From Syngnathus acus (Eukaryota; Chordata; Actinopteri; Syngnathiformes; Syngnathidae): a stretch of DNA of 64,000 nucleotides. The translations under genes and the position numbers were made by a program. Below the pieces are notes generated by a model, which made no database searches, was not told the DNA's origin, and was given only the letters and a program-made list of their open reading frames with translations. Of the stretch, positions 31,795 to 42,839 are shown piece after piece; positions within the stretch are counted from its first letter, which is position 1, and every line of letters begins with the position of its first letter. The stretch covers positions 14,830,604 to 14,894,603 of the forward strand of contig NC_051105.1 in NCBI RefSeq assembly GCF_901709675.1, in the 5' to 3' direction.

Positions 31795-32212
31795 TACACA
31801 TACTGTAAGTATGATTTTAGAACTCTTTTATTATTATAACAACTTTTTATAACAAGGTACACATGTACATACTGTAAATGTTTTTAGAACTCTTTTACTG
31901 TTATCATGTTTTTATAACAAGGTAGAACTATTTTATTATTATAACAACTTTTTATAACAAGGTACATGTGTATATACTGTAAATATGTTTTTAGAACTCT
32001 TACTATTATAATTTTTTTATAACAAGGTAGAAGTATTTTATTATTATAACAATTTTTTCATAACAAGGTACACATGTACATACTGTAAATATGTTTTTAG
32101 AACTCTTTTATTATTATATTTTATTATAACAAGGTATGATACTGTAAATATGTTTTTAGAACTCTTATTAAAACAACTTTTTTATAACAAGGTACAAATG
32201 TACGTACTGTAA
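31795..32212. repeat. Minisatellite, five long units
   Basis: Units begin with TACTGTAAATATGTTTTTAG and contain AACTCTTTTATTATTATAAC and TTTTTATAACAAGGTA. Unit starts are at about 31801, 31870, 31975, 32080 and 32140, with lengths 60-105 bp because some units hold an extra internal AACAAGGTAGAA block. It lies in the right arm of the TA MITE. Confidence 0.85.
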
Positions 32213-32487
32213 TTGTGTGAGCACTCCCTGCCTTCTGCTGGTGTGCGGGCAACTTTCGTACCATAATTCCTCAATTTAGAATTTTTATTTTAAATGTTTG
32301 AATTTTTTATTTTTTTTTGTGGAAAAAACTGTACTGAATCCACGATAAATGAATCGCAATGTAGCGAGGGATTACTGTATTGTCGATGTTAGGCCATCAC
32401 TGCAGTTTTAAGACTACCTTTACATACTATGGAGAAATCACTCTGGCCAATATCGACAAACCACCAAACGAAGCGTGGCCAGCTGGA

Positions 32488-34228
32488 ATAATAATAATAA
32501 TAATAATAATAAATTATATTTATAACGCACTTTATATTCGGGGGAATCTCAAAGTGCTACATGGCAGATAAAAAACAAGAAAACAACACAAGGACAAGTA
32601 TAAAACAACTGGACGACAACCAAGATATGAGAGAAATTACGGAAATGCTAAGGTAAAGAGGTGAGTTTTAAGTCCAGTTTTGAAAGAGTCAGTGGGTTGG
32701 GGTGCTCTTAGGTGGTCGGGGAGGGAGTTCCACAGTGTAGGGGCTGTATGGCAGAAGGCCCGGTCGCCCATGGTGCGCAGCTTGGTTTTCGGAACGTGGA
32801 GAAGGTGTGAATTGGATGAGCGGAGGCTTCGGGTGGCAGGTTTTGGGGCAAGGAGTTCTTTGAGGTATGGGGGAGCATGTCCGAGGATACAATGGTGAGT
32901 GAGGAGGGCGATCTTATAATCAATTCGGAATTTGATGGGGAGCCAGTGCAGAGAACGGAGGATGGGTGTGATGTGATTGCTTTTCCGCACCCTCATCAGG
33001 ATCCTAGCAGCGCTGTTTTGAATGTACTGAAGCCTCTGGAGGCTCTTGCTAGGGATCCCGATGAGGAGTGCGTTACAATAGTCTAGCCTTGAGGAGACAA
33101 AGGCGTGGACAAGTTTCTCAGCATCCGTCAGGGTAAGTGTGGGGCGGAGTTTGGAAATATTTCTGAGGTGGAAGAAGGAGGTTTTGCAGATGTGTTTTAT
33201 GTGTGACTCAAGGTTGAGTTGAGGGTCCAGTTTCACACCCAGGTTGGTGACAGTGGCTGAGAGGGGAATAGTGAGACCGGCGAATAAGATGCTTGTTATT
33301 GGGCAGGTATGGATCTGATGGGGAGTGCCAATTAACATGGCTTGGGTTTTGTCACTGTTAACTTGCAGGAAGCTGAGATTCATCCACGCCTTTATCTCCT
33401 CCAGACACAGGGAGAGGATGGATGAGGGAGATGGAGAAGGCTGGGTTATGGAGGGCGGGGGGTCAAGTTTGAGGTATAGCTGGGTGTCGTCCGCATAACA
33501 ATGATATGAGATGCCGAACTTCCTGATTATATTGCCGAGGGGTAGTATGTAGAGAGTGAAGAGGGTAGGACCGAGTACAGATCCCTGGGGGACACCGGAG
33601 GTGACAGTGTGAGTGTCGGATTTTTTCCCCCCCAGGGAAACGTACTCGGTCCGGTTCGAGAGGTAGGACTGAAGCCAGGTTAGAGCAGTGCCAGAGAATC
33701 CAGTGGAGTGAAGTTGGTTAAGGAGGATATTGTGGTGGACAGTGTCAAATGCAGCGGACAGATCCAACAGGATGAGAAGTGACGGGGAGCCTGCATCGGC
33801 AGCCATGAGAAGGTCGTTGGTGACCCTAACATGGGCTGTTTCAGTGCTGTGGCCAGAGCGAAACCCGGATTGAAATTTCTCATCGATGTTATTGCGGGTG
33901 AGATGAGTGTGAAGTTGGGCAGCTACCACTTTTTCCAGAACCCTGGAGAGGAACGGGAGGTTAGATATTGGTCTGTAGTTGGCAAGGTTGTCCGGGTCAA
34001 GTGAGGGTTTTTTGAGCAGGGGGGTAATAATGGCAGTCTTCAATGCAGGGGGTACAGAGCCAGACTGGAGTGAGAGGTTGATGACATTGGTTATTAGGGG
34101 ACTAATGGCTGAGGTTTGTTGTTTAATGAGGGCTGTGGGGAAAGGGTCCAGGGCACATGTGGAGGGTTTCATCTTTTTGATGATGTCCTCTACCTCCGAC
34201 TGCAAGATAGGGGAGAAGCAGCGGAGAG
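32488..34228 (-). mobile_element. L2-type LINE, 5'-truncated, RT frame open
   Basis: 3' tail (AAT)n at 32488-32512 and a 3' UTR with GCACTTTGAGATTCCCCCG. It enters the I-like LINE with a probable GGAATAAT duplication (partly hidden by the AAT repeat). About 1.74 kb with a long RT frame. Confidence 0.8.
32637..34228 (-). CDS. L2-type reverse transcriptase, C-terminal ~530 aa, uninterrupted
   Basis: The frame is open from the truncation point to the stop at 32637. The longer open frame starting at 34346 includes about 40 residues of flanking LINE. RT blocks: CALDPFPTALIK, NYRPISNLPFLSRVLEKVV, EKFQSGFRSGHSTET, LDLSAAFDTVHH, GVPQGSVLGPTLF and catalytic YADD. The typical L2 end follows (SRLDYCNALLIGIPSKSLQR, LRSLHWLPIKFRIDYKIALL, TLWNSLPDHLR, ending LFTLAFP). 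The endonuclease and ORF1 are missing, so it cannot retrotranspose by itself. The preserved frame suggests a fairly young insertion. Confidence 0.85.
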
Positions 34229-34364
34229 GAATAATTACAGTTCCAAGCCACCCAGCCATCCTGGCAGGTGACTTCAATGGAGATACAGTACAAACAACAC
34301 TGAGGGTGAAGACCTGCACACATGGGCAAACGATAGTAACCTCCACCTTCTCTACAGTCTAAGG

Positions 34365-35226
34365 CAGTGGTCCCCAACCTTTTTTGCACCACGGACCGGT
34401 TATGCGTCAGAAATATTTTTGCGGACCGGCCTTTATATAAATAAATAATATATTTATATAAATAAATAATACATTTATAATAAATGTATAAATACGGTGA
34501 AATAAAAAGATACGACTGGCATAAAAACAAATATAAACCACATAAAAGTAAAACTCACCATTACATTGAATTATTGGGAGCACCGAGCTTGTTTCTCAGA
34601 AACGAGCCGGTCCCATCTAGGCGTAATCGGAGACAATGACACCCGAAGTGGTTAAGGTTTGTCTTTTAATGCAGGATGCTTGGTCTCCATGTGCCGAAGC
34701 AGTTTTGAAGGCTTCATTGCCTAGTTAGCTAACCTGACGCCAGAGTCACCTGTGGCGATAAATCCATATTTTAAGTAGGACTCCAGAAATGTTCTTTTAA
34801 ATGCAGCTTTCCTTTTCTTAGAAGTGGTAGCCTCTTCTTCTTCAGTGTTCTCATTGGGCTTTTTTCCCTTTCCGAAGAGGCTTTCCAAACTTCTCTGTTT
34901 CTTGCTCATTTTTGCTTGCCTCGGGTGACATGTCATGTGACGGAGACGAGCGTCTTGTGTCAAGAGACACAGCAACGGATGTAATTGGGAGAGAATTGCC
35001 AAATTTTTTATATTTTTCAAAATAAATTTGTACTCATTTTTGCTAGCTTTGCGGGCTCGACTGGGAAAACATGTCACGTGACCGGGACGAGCGTCTTGAC
35101 CAGAATGAATTGATCGTCGATAAAAAAAAAAAAATATATATATATATTTTTTTTTTCCTGTGCGGCTTGGCGGCCCAGTACCAAGTGACCCATGGACCGG
35201 TACTGGTACTGGGTTGGGGACCCCTG
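34365..35226 (-). mobile_element. hAT element with transposase N-terminus, 8-bp target duplication
   Basis: CAGTGGTCCCCAACC at 34365 and its complement (with CAGGGGTCCCCAACC) ending 35226. GTCTAAGG is duplicated at 34357-34364 and 35227-35234. On the minus strand it keeps a short open frame (34908-34721) beginning MSKKQRSLESLFGKGKK and running to YLKYGFIATGDSG, like the N-terminus of ZBED5-type hAT transposases. After a stop, MKPSKLLRHMETKHPALKDK (BED-like) is readable near 34730-34660. The dimerisation and catalytic parts are deleted. 862 bp. Confidence 0.85.
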
Positions 35227-35673
35227 GTCTAAGGGACAGAGGCACCTTTTTCTCAGCACGATGGCAAAGAGAATACACACCTGACCTGGTATTTGTTGCC
35301 AAATCCAATACATACAACCCTCTCCCAGCAAACCGTGAAGTACTGCCGCACTTTCTCCACAGCCAACACAGGCCTGTCAAGATCACAAAAACCCATATCG
35401 CTCACACCCTCCAGAAACCTTGCTGGAATTTTAGACCCACAAAATGGGATGATTTCACAGCATACATAGAAAATACCCGCCAAACAGGAAAATATGTTAA
35501 GGTTCAACAGGCTAATCTCGGAGTCTGCGAGAAATTTCATACCACGAGGCTTCCACCCCCGATATACAGTATCTCGCAAAAGTGAGTACACCACTCTCAT
35601 TTCTGCAATGTTTTAATTATATCTTGTCATGGGACAACACTGAAGAAATGACACTTCGATACAATGTTAAGTA

Positions 35674-35751
35674 CCGTTTTTTTCCATGTATAATGCGCAA
35701 AATTTAACTAATTTATTGTCCTAAAATCTGGGGTGCGCATTATACATGGGT

Positions 35752-35786
<35 letters not shown>

Positions 35787-36611
35787 AAGAAAATCATGGT
35801 ACAACAATTTTTGAAGAAAATCTTGTCACGGATGGTTTTTTACAACGTCACTTTCCTCTCTTTTCATTTTTACCTAACTGATCGCGGTGGTGCCTTTCTG
35901 GGCAGTCGGAGAAATCAACGCCAACAAAAAAAATACATCCAGCCTAGTTAAGAAATCACCAGAAAGATCACCATGACAATTGTGAATAATAAATAAATAA
36001 TTATTATATATATTATACATATTATTATTATAATAATAAATAATTTTGATAAATAACTGGAACATCACTCAAATATTGGTGATCCCGTTGAGAGTCTCAC
36101 ATATTTCTTCGCTATCGAGTTTGCTACTGCATGCGCAGTGATACTGACCGGCAGAATAACATCCGGTTGTTCCCAAAGATGATCTTTTTTCTGAAATAAT
36201 TTTATGTTTACGGACTTAAGTAACCCGGCCGGGTCATACCAAAGACTATAAAAATGGGACCCATTGCCTCCGTGCTTGGCACTCAGCATTAAGGGTTGGA
36301 ATTGGGGGGTTAGATCACCAAATGATTCCCGAGCGCGGCGCCGCTGCTGCTCACTGCTCCCCTCTCCCCCAGGGGACAGATCAAAATCACACGGGGATGG
36401 GTCAAATGCAGAGGACAAATTTCACCACACCCAGACGCGTGTGTGACGATCATTGGGACTTTAAAAAAAAAAGAAAAAAAGAATTAAAAAAAAAAAAAAA
36501 TCAAAATTTGGGTGCGTATTATACATGGGTACAGGCTTTTTTCCAGCATCGACATGCCATTTTTAGGGTGCGTATTATACATGGGGGCGCATTATACATG
36601 GAAAAAAACGG
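35674..36611. mobile_element. MITE B1 (CCGTTTTTTTCCATG ends) carrying a SINE part
   Basis: CCGTTTTTTTCCATGTATAA at 35674, complement ending 36611, TA on both sides. Subterminal GGGGTGCGCATTATACATGG motifs repeat near both ends. It contains a long T run at 35756-35785 and, from 36222, the headless SINE. Copy B2 at 49262-50360 has the same SINE at the same place. Confidence 0.9.
36222..36455 (+). mobile_element. SINE body captured in MITE B1
   Basis: Begins at AACCCGGCCGGGTCATACC, i.e. just past the tRNA head, and runs to GATCATTGGGACTTTAA. Same body as 495-806. Confidence 0.85.
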
Positions 36612-36791
36612 TAGTCACTGTCGAGCTTAGATAGGAAAGTAATTTATTGTTACTTCAAAGTAACTCAAAATACAACAATGAATGAATGAAAATGCTGGCA
36701 ACAAAAGTGAGTACACCCCAACTGAAAATCTCAAAATTAAGCCAAAATTGGGACCATTTAGGCATTTTTCTCTCCCTGTGTAATGCGACTA

Positions 36792-37431
36792 CAGTCAAAC
36801 CTCGGTTTTCGACCACAATCCGTTCCAGAAGGCGGTTCGAGAAGTGAATCGGTCGAATTCCGAATCTATTTTTCCCATTATAAATTATGGAAAAAAATTT
36901 AATCCGCTCCAAGACAACAACAAAAACGCCTTTTTTAAGCATTTTTTCATTTGTGCATTTTTGTCCGATCGCGCAACTGCAGCGCACCGCCGAACGCACA
37001 ACCGTAGCGCGCCGCCGCACGGCGCTAGTTGCATTATTGTGACAGAGCCGTCGCTGAAATTTAGAAAATATTTTTAAAGTCCTGATGTACTTTCCAAAAT
37101 TTAAGTGGACCTCAGTGCGCAGGGAGCTTAATTTTGTCCGATGGCGCAACTACAGCGCGCCAGGCGCTCACTGTCACATTGCTTTAAGAGCGTCTTTGTG
37201 TTTTAGGATGGCTTTACTGCTCCCACTTGCTTTCTTTGGAGGGATGATTAGAGGTTAATACAATCCTCAAAGTAACGAAAATACAATAACGAACGGAGTC
37301 AGTCGGCATCCAGGCCGCGCGGTCGGGTTTTCTCTGGTCCTTTCGGCTCATCAAGCAAAAAAATTTCGAATTTTCCGTTCGAATTCTGATTTGTTCGAGA
37401 ACCGAGACGTTCGAAAACCGACGTTTGACTG
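36792..37431. mobile_element. TA-flanked MITE (CAGTCAAACC family), one-unit copy
   Basis: CAGTCAAACCTCGGTTTTCG at 36792 and complement of CAGTCAAACGTCGGTTTTCG ending 37431, TA at 36790-36791 and 37432-37433. Only one roughly 175-bp unit (36963-37137) of the internal repeat. It stands alone here, not in a hAT element. Confidence 0.9.
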
Positions 37432-37519
37432 TAGTTAGTGTAATGAGATGTTAGGTGTGATTGGGGATTAGGTGTATTAAATTAGGTATTTTCACTCTCA
37501 TACTGGTCACAGGAAGTTC

Positions 37520-38526
37520 AACATGGCACCTCATGGCAAAGAACTCTCTGAGGATCTAAAAAAATAATTATTCCTCGACATAAAGATGGCCTAGGCTATA
37601 AGAAGATCGCCCACACCCTGAAACTGAGCTGTAGCACAGTGGCTAAGACCATACAGCGGTTTAAGAGGACAAGTTCCATTCAAAACAGGCCTCGCCATGG
37701 TCGACCAAAGGCGTTGAGTGCGCGCGCTCAGTGTCATATTCAGAGGTTGGCATTGGAAAAAAGGCGTATGAGTGCAGTCAGCATTGCTGTAGAGGTTTAA
37801 GGGGTGGGGGGGTCAGTCTGTCAGTGCTCAGACCATACGCCGCACACTGCATTCAATTGGTCTGCATGGCTGTTGTCCCAGGAAAAAGCCTCTTCTAAAA
37901 AGATGGACAAGGAAGCTTGCAAAACGTTTGCTGAAGACAAGCAGACTAAGGATATGGATTACTGGAACCATGTCCTGTGGTCTGATGAGACCAAGATAAA
38001 CATATTTGGTTCAGATAATGTCCAGCGTGTGTGGCGGCAACCAGGTGAAGAGTACAAAGACAAGTGTGTCTTGCCTACAGTCAAGCATGGTGGAGGGAGC
38101 GTCATGGTCTGGGGCTGTATGAGTGCTGCTGGCACTGGGGAGCTACAGTTCATTGAGGGAACAATGAATGCCAACATGTACTGTGGAATACTGAAGCAGA
38201 CCATGATCCTCCCTCCGTAAGCTGGGCCGCGGAGCAGTATTCCAACACGATAACGACCCCAAACACACCTCCAAGACGACCAGTGCCTTCCTAAAGAAGC
38301 TGAGGGTGAAGGTGATGGATTGGCCAAGCATGTCCCCAGACCTAAACATCTGTGGGGCATCCTCAAATGGAAGGTAGAGGAGCGCAAGGTCTCCAACATC
38401 CACCAGCTCCGTGATGCCATCATGGAAGAGTGGAAGAGGATTCCAGTGGCGACCTGTGAAGCTCTGGTGAACTCTAAAAGGGTTACGGCGAAGCTGGAAA
38501 ATAATGGTGGCCACACAAAATATTGA
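37520..38526 (+). pseudogene. Tc1 transposase of transposon 2, decayed
   Basis: ATG near 37522 (MAPHGKELSEDLKK, then stop). HTH region DGLGYKKIAHTLKLSCSTVA at 37585 onward and RPRHGRPKALS. A stop and a frameshift occur near 37797. The catalytic part at 37804-38220 contains DYWNHVLWSDETKINIFGSD (first D) and KHGGGSVMVWGCM. A further frame break at 38218 precedes [11 protein letters not shown]-type (second D, other frame, near 38245). The end is at 38526 (LENNGGHTKY). The block that should hold the E is damaged near 38340 (loss of the usual PDLNPIEHLWG spacing). Not functional. Confidence 0.85.
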
Positions 38527-41170
38527 CATTTGGGTCCAATTTTGACATTTTCAGTTTGAGTGTACTCACTTTTGTTGCCAGCATTTTACACATTCATTTT
38601 TGTATTTTGAGTTACTTTGAAGTAACACTACATTTACTTTGCTCTCCAAGCTCTACAGTGACTACATAACATTGTCTCAAAGTGTCATTTCTTCAGTGTT
38701 GTCCCATGACAAGATATAATTAAAACATTGCAGAAATGAGAGGGGTGTACTCACTTTTGTGAGATACTGTATTTCCGCGTGGACTGAGGAATCCCAAAGA
38801 TTGTTGGAAGAATATGAGCGAATCCCCAGTGATGAAATCGGCACACAACTGCTAGATTCGCGACAAGAGGGCAGGCGGGAGCGCTGGGTAGAAACAATCG
38901 AGGGACTGTTTTAGGGTTGATAGATTAGTTTGATCCTATGATTATGTTGGAATGTAACCTGTAATAATTAACCAAACTTGTCCTGTCTTAACAAAGTCGT
39001 TCGAACATCGCTGTATGCACAGTGACGAAAGATGTCTCCACTTGCAAGTGTTCAAAAGGCATACTGTCTCCCGTGTGGTTCTTGCAAATAAGTTAGAGTG
39101 AGCACCACTCTAACAGACTGGACTTTTGAAGGACCAGCAGAAGGGCCTTGAAGACCATTAAATCACTGGACAGAAACACCACACGCACCCAACATACAAC
39201 CGCACCCATCAGATATTTCAAAGGACATCAAAAATAGAGAACAACATACGCCGGACCACAAATTTGAAATTTCCACCCATAAAGAGTACCAGAGAGTTTT
39301 CAACTCTCTGAGTGGCAATGAGGTCCCTCAACCGTCAAGCTCTGTAACCAAAGACGAAATCAAACAAGCGCTACATTTAGTGGCAGTGGGAAAGGCGGCA
39401 GGAGTCGATGCAATATACCCAAAGATGTTAAAGCACCTGGGCAATCACGCCACAGAGTGGGTGGCTAAATCATTCATGCATGCCATCAACACAGGATGAT
39501 ACTACAATATGTGGCGGAGAGAAAAGGTGTTGGCAATCCTGAAACCAGGTAAATCAGTGGGAAACCCAAATAATTACAGACCAATATCCTTGTTATGTTG
39601 TCTCTACAAGCTCCTGGAGCGAGTGATGATAACACGCATATCACCCCCTCATTGAGACATAAATCCTGCCACAACAACCTGGTTTCAGACCTAAAATAAA
39701 CACTACCGAGTAAGTACTCGCATTGGCCTCAATAATAGAAAGCGGGTACGAAAATAAGCAAAAGAAGGGAACAGTATTCGTCGACCTTTCAGCAGCGCAC
39801 GATACGGTGTGACGTGACGGCCTCCTACTTAAATTAGCTAAAGCCCTCAAAATTCCTCCATCTCCTGGCCACCATGACTGGCACACAAACTTTCTATGTG
39901 TGGTTAGGGGGTGACGAGAGCAAGCAATACAATATCAGAAATGGCGTCCCCTAGGGCTCTGTAATCGCTCCCTCCTTATTTAATATCTACCTGAGTGACA
40001 AGTGACAAACTCCCAGCAGCTGGGATATGTGGACGATCGGGCTCTCGTCAAAAAGGGGACCACAGTTGGCGAACTACAACAAAACCTCCAAGCTGACACG
40101 TGTATCAGCTTTAACTTCTTCAATAGATGGTACCTAAAAATGAACCGCACAATGAGCGTCGGCAGTATCTTCCATCTGAACAATAGGCAAGCCAACCACG
40201 AAGTAGAGATTACTCTGGACAATGTGACTTTACCCCACGACCCATTACCAAAGTACCTTGCAGCTGGATTGTTCTCTGACCTACCACAAGCACCTCACCA
40301 ACACGGCCAATAAACTCAAGAATAGAGTATCCATGATCGGCAGGCTGGTGGGTACTCATGGCGAGCCGAGCAAAGTGTCCTGCCCATCTCAGCCCTGGCA
40401 CTATGTTATAGTGTGGCTGAATATTGTGCGCCAGTGTGGGCCCACTGCGCTCACACAGGGTTAGTGGACACAAAGCTGCACATGGCCATGAGGATTGTGT
40501 CAGATGGTCTAAAATCTACCCCAATAGAGTGGCTTCCAGTCATGGCCAACATAGTCCCACCGCATATCAGAAGACAGGAAGCAACGCAGAAAGCACTACG
40601 GAAAGCACGCAGCCTACCAGATTGAGTGCCTCTGAAACAGATTCGAGGACAGGCACCTTTAACCACTAGACTCAGATCCCGGAGGGCAGTCTATAAATCA
40701 TCCATTCAATATTATGATCCTCTCCAACACTGGACAAATGAGTGGGAGGCACAAACTACCAGAGGCAGAGAGATAATTGAGGATCCAACATTGCCGCTTC
40801 CTGGCCTTAAATCGGCTCGATGAAGAGAGTGGGTCACATCAAATAGATTTCTGACTGACCACGGCAGAACGGAGAAGAACCTACACCGCTGGGGCATTAG
40901 AGAGTCAGCAACGTGCCCGCGATGTGGAGAGGGGGAACAGGACACTGATCACATCCTCAACATATGTCCCATCACGAGACTGGCTGGAGGCATTCAAACC
41001 GTGCGTTTAGCATCTGGCTGAGAGACACGGAGGTCGTGATGTGACAGCCAAACAATACTACTACTGTAGTTTTGAAGGGTCAGTTGAGCAGTCGGTCAGT
41101 GTATGGGCCAGTTGTGTCCCCACACCCCACTCCGATCGGCAGGTGACAGAAGCAGCTTAAATGACTCAAA

Positions 41171-41396
41171 ACGTCCAATATGATGTTTCAGATTTATGAG
41201 GCCTTTGACTTACTATAACGTCTGGAGTGTGACAGAGGAAAGGCACTTTAAGTCTCGGAGAATGCAGCTTAGATGAGATTTGGCAGGACACATCCCTCAT
41301 CTAAGGGTTGCACCACTCAGAATGCTTACATTCGATGAAGATGCATTAAGTGACACACTTATAAGTCAGATTGCAAAGATTTTTTATAAATACAAT
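41171..41396. other. Unassigned, possibly I-like LINE 3' UTR
   Basis: No frame or element ends. It follows the last readable LINE codons and precedes the pentanucleotide repeat. Confidence 0.3.
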
Positions 41397-41428
41397 ACAA
41401 TACAATACAATACAATACAATACAATAA
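41397..41428. repeat. (AATAC)n pentanucleotide repeat
   Basis: Six ACAAT/AATAC units in a row. Confidence 0.9.
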
Positions 41429-41715
41429 AGTCAAAGTCTGCTTTATTGTCAATTTCTTCACGTCAAGACACACAAAGAGATCAAAATTGTGTTTCCTACT
41501 ATCTCACGGTGACAAGACATATTACATATTATATATATATATATATATAGTATATATTATATTGGTCCACAGACAAACAAAACATTCAAGTAAACAATAC
41601 AAAAAGTAAAAACAAAGAAGGCACATACAATGAATAAATAAGAGCAATGAATAAATAATAAATAAATAAATAAGAGCAACATGGTTGAAATGGAGCAATT
41701 GTGCATACAATACAA
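41429..41715 (-). mobile_element. LINE 3' end, same family as 2295-2386
   Basis: Minus-strand order: AATTGCTCCATTTCAACCATG, AT-rich sequence with a (TA)n run at 41528-41550, then TTGACAATAAAGCAGACTTTGAC. No coding remains. Confidence 0.6.
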
Positions 41716-42722
41716 CTTTGTTTATATAACATATTTCAGAACAGCTGAGCTATAACAAAGCGCTTTATATATAACAATAGGAGAACCACAAAGACAGTGA
41801 AAACAGTACATTGAACCACAAATTAGTATTAAACTACAGAAATAAAACGATACCAACAAAGTCAGTTGAAAGCCAAATTAGAACGGGTCTTCAAACGAGT
41901 TTAAAAATGGTCAGAGAGTGGGCTCATTCCAGAGGGAAAGACCAGCAACAGAAAAAGCTCGATCCCCTCTGAGGCTCCGCTCAGTCTTCCGTACTTCCAG
42001 TAGCATCTGGTCTGCTGACCTGAGGCAGTGCGCAGATGCGTAGGAGTGGAGGAGGTCAGAGAAGTAAGCTTGGGTGAGGGCAATTAACGATTTGAAAACA
42101 AATAGAAGTATCTTAAATTAACTCAGTGGCCTAGTGGTAGAGTGTCCGCCCTGAGACTGGAAGGTTGTGGGTTCAAACCCCGGCCGGGTCATACCAAAGA
42201 CTATAATAATGGGACCCATTGGTTCCCTGCTTGGCACTCAGCATCAAGGGTTGGAATTGGGGGGTTAGATCACCAAATGATTCCCGAGCGCGGCACCGCT
42301 GCTGCTCACTGCTCCCCTCTCCCCCAGGGGATGGATCAAAATCACACGGGGATGGGTTAAATCCAGAGGACAAATTTCACCACACCCAGATGTGTGTGTG
42401 ACCATCATTGGGACTTTAACTTTAACTCTAAAATATACTGGGAGCCAGTGAAGGGAGGCCAGAAATGTGCGCCCTCTTACGAACTCCAGATAGGGGTGCA
42501 ACTGGAGATGCTTGAGTGAGGACTTGCTTACGCCGAAATAAAGTACATTACAGTAGTCTAGCCGAGATGTAATGTTATTAAGCACTGATAAGAAAGGAAG
42601 GGCTTCACCTTAGCCAGCTGCATAAGAAGGAAGAAGCTGGATTTGACAACAGCACTGATTTGGCGGTCATATTTTAAATCATTGTCCAATTTAAAATTAA
42701 AGTTTGAGACTGTTGGTTTAAG
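41716..42722 (-). pseudogene. Decayed L2-type LINE C-terminus, split by a SINE
   Basis: Minus strand 42722-42429 reads NFNFKLDNDLKYDRQISAVV, SSFFLLMQLAKVKPFLS, then NITSRLDYCNVLYFGVSKSS and ASLHWLPVYF. After the SINE (42428-42120) it continues with HLRTASGQQTRCYWKYGRLSG and SFSVAG-like traces to about 41890. The rest is 3' UTR with TATATAAAGCGCTTTG. It matches the C-terminal third of the L2 protein at 32637. Several stops. Confidence 0.7.
42120..42428 (+). mobile_element. tRNA-derived SINE, full-length copy 2
   Basis: Starts ACTCAGTGGCCTAGTGGTAG with A box and GGTTCAAACCC B box, ends GGGACTTTAACTTTAAC. Likely imperfect duplication TCTTAAAT/TCTAAAAT around it. It lies inside the decayed L2 LINE. 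Confidence 0.88.
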
Positions 42723-42724
42723 GC

Positions 42725-42830
42725 AGTGCTTCTCAAATAGTGGGGTGCGCCCCCCTGGGGGTCGCAGTGCGATACCAAGGGGGGCGCGTGTGACACCAGG
42801 GAACATGCTTTTCTTTTGGCTGTACTAGAT
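42725..42830 (+). mobile_element. Left end of a hAT element (CAGTGCTTCTCAAAT)
   Basis: CAGTGCTTCTCAAATAGTGG followed by a GGTGCGCCCCCCTGGGGG hairpin, a common start of Charlie-like hAT elements. The right end was not found; the neighbouring LINE ORF1 follows at about 42840. Confidence 0.6.
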
Positions 42831-42839
42831 TAAACTAGC

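Larger units (their letters stand above)
27167..32377. mobile_element. TA-flanked MITE (CAGTGATCCCTCG family), outer shell
   Basis: The ends CAGTGATCCCTCGTTTATC at 27167 and complement of CAGTAATCCCTCGCTACATT ending at 32377 are flanked by TA (27165-27166, 32378-32379). Own sequence is 27167-27249 and 31572-32377, including the minisatellite. It encloses the pogo-like element. A right end of another copy is at 57060-57116. Confidence 0.7.
35567..38769 (+). mobile_element. Tc1-like transposon 2, holding two MITEs
   Basis: The ends CAGTATCTCGCAAAAGTGAG (35567) and complement (ending 38769) are next to TA at both sides. Inside are MITE B1 (35674-36611) and a CAGTCAAACC MITE (36792-37431). Without these it is about 1.6 kb, the usual Tc1 size. 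It splits the I-like LINE in the EN-RT linker. Confidence 0.9.
32383..40980 (+). pseudogene. I-group-like LINE ORF2 relic
   Basis: EN begins at 32400 (YYGEITLANIDKPPNEAWP), continues at 34229 (HPAILAGDFNGD, then LHTWANDSNLHLLY) and 35235 (RDRGTFFSARWQREYTPDLV). RT starts near 39330 (SSVTKDEIKQALHLVAVGKA, AGVDAIYPKMLKH, NNYRPISLLCCLYKLLERVM) and reaches LGYVDDRALVKKGTT at 40020. Near 40880-40970 it ends with a zinc-binding-like CPRCGEGEQDTDHILNICP. More than ten stops or shifts are visible in the RT, so it is the oldest recognisable LINE in the window together with the 41720 fragment. Confidence 0.65.
32380..41170 (+). mobile_element. Old I-group-like LINE, cut into pieces
   Basis: Own segments: 32380-32497, 34229-34364, 35235-35564 and 38772-41170, separated by an L2 LINE, a hAT element and a Tc1 element. 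Joining these flanks restores one colinear EN-RT series, which proves the nesting order. The clade is guessed from the YVDD box and the C-terminal Cys/His motif. Confidence 0.65.

Noticed and set aside
31795-32212. CRISPR-like array of spaced repeats
   Set aside because: Units are long, diverged and contiguous, with no spacers, in an animal genome.
32637-34346. Intact 569-codon RT frame as a domesticated host gene
   Set aside because: It is a truncated L2 insertion with a poly-AAT tail, and the first 40 codons come from another LINE.
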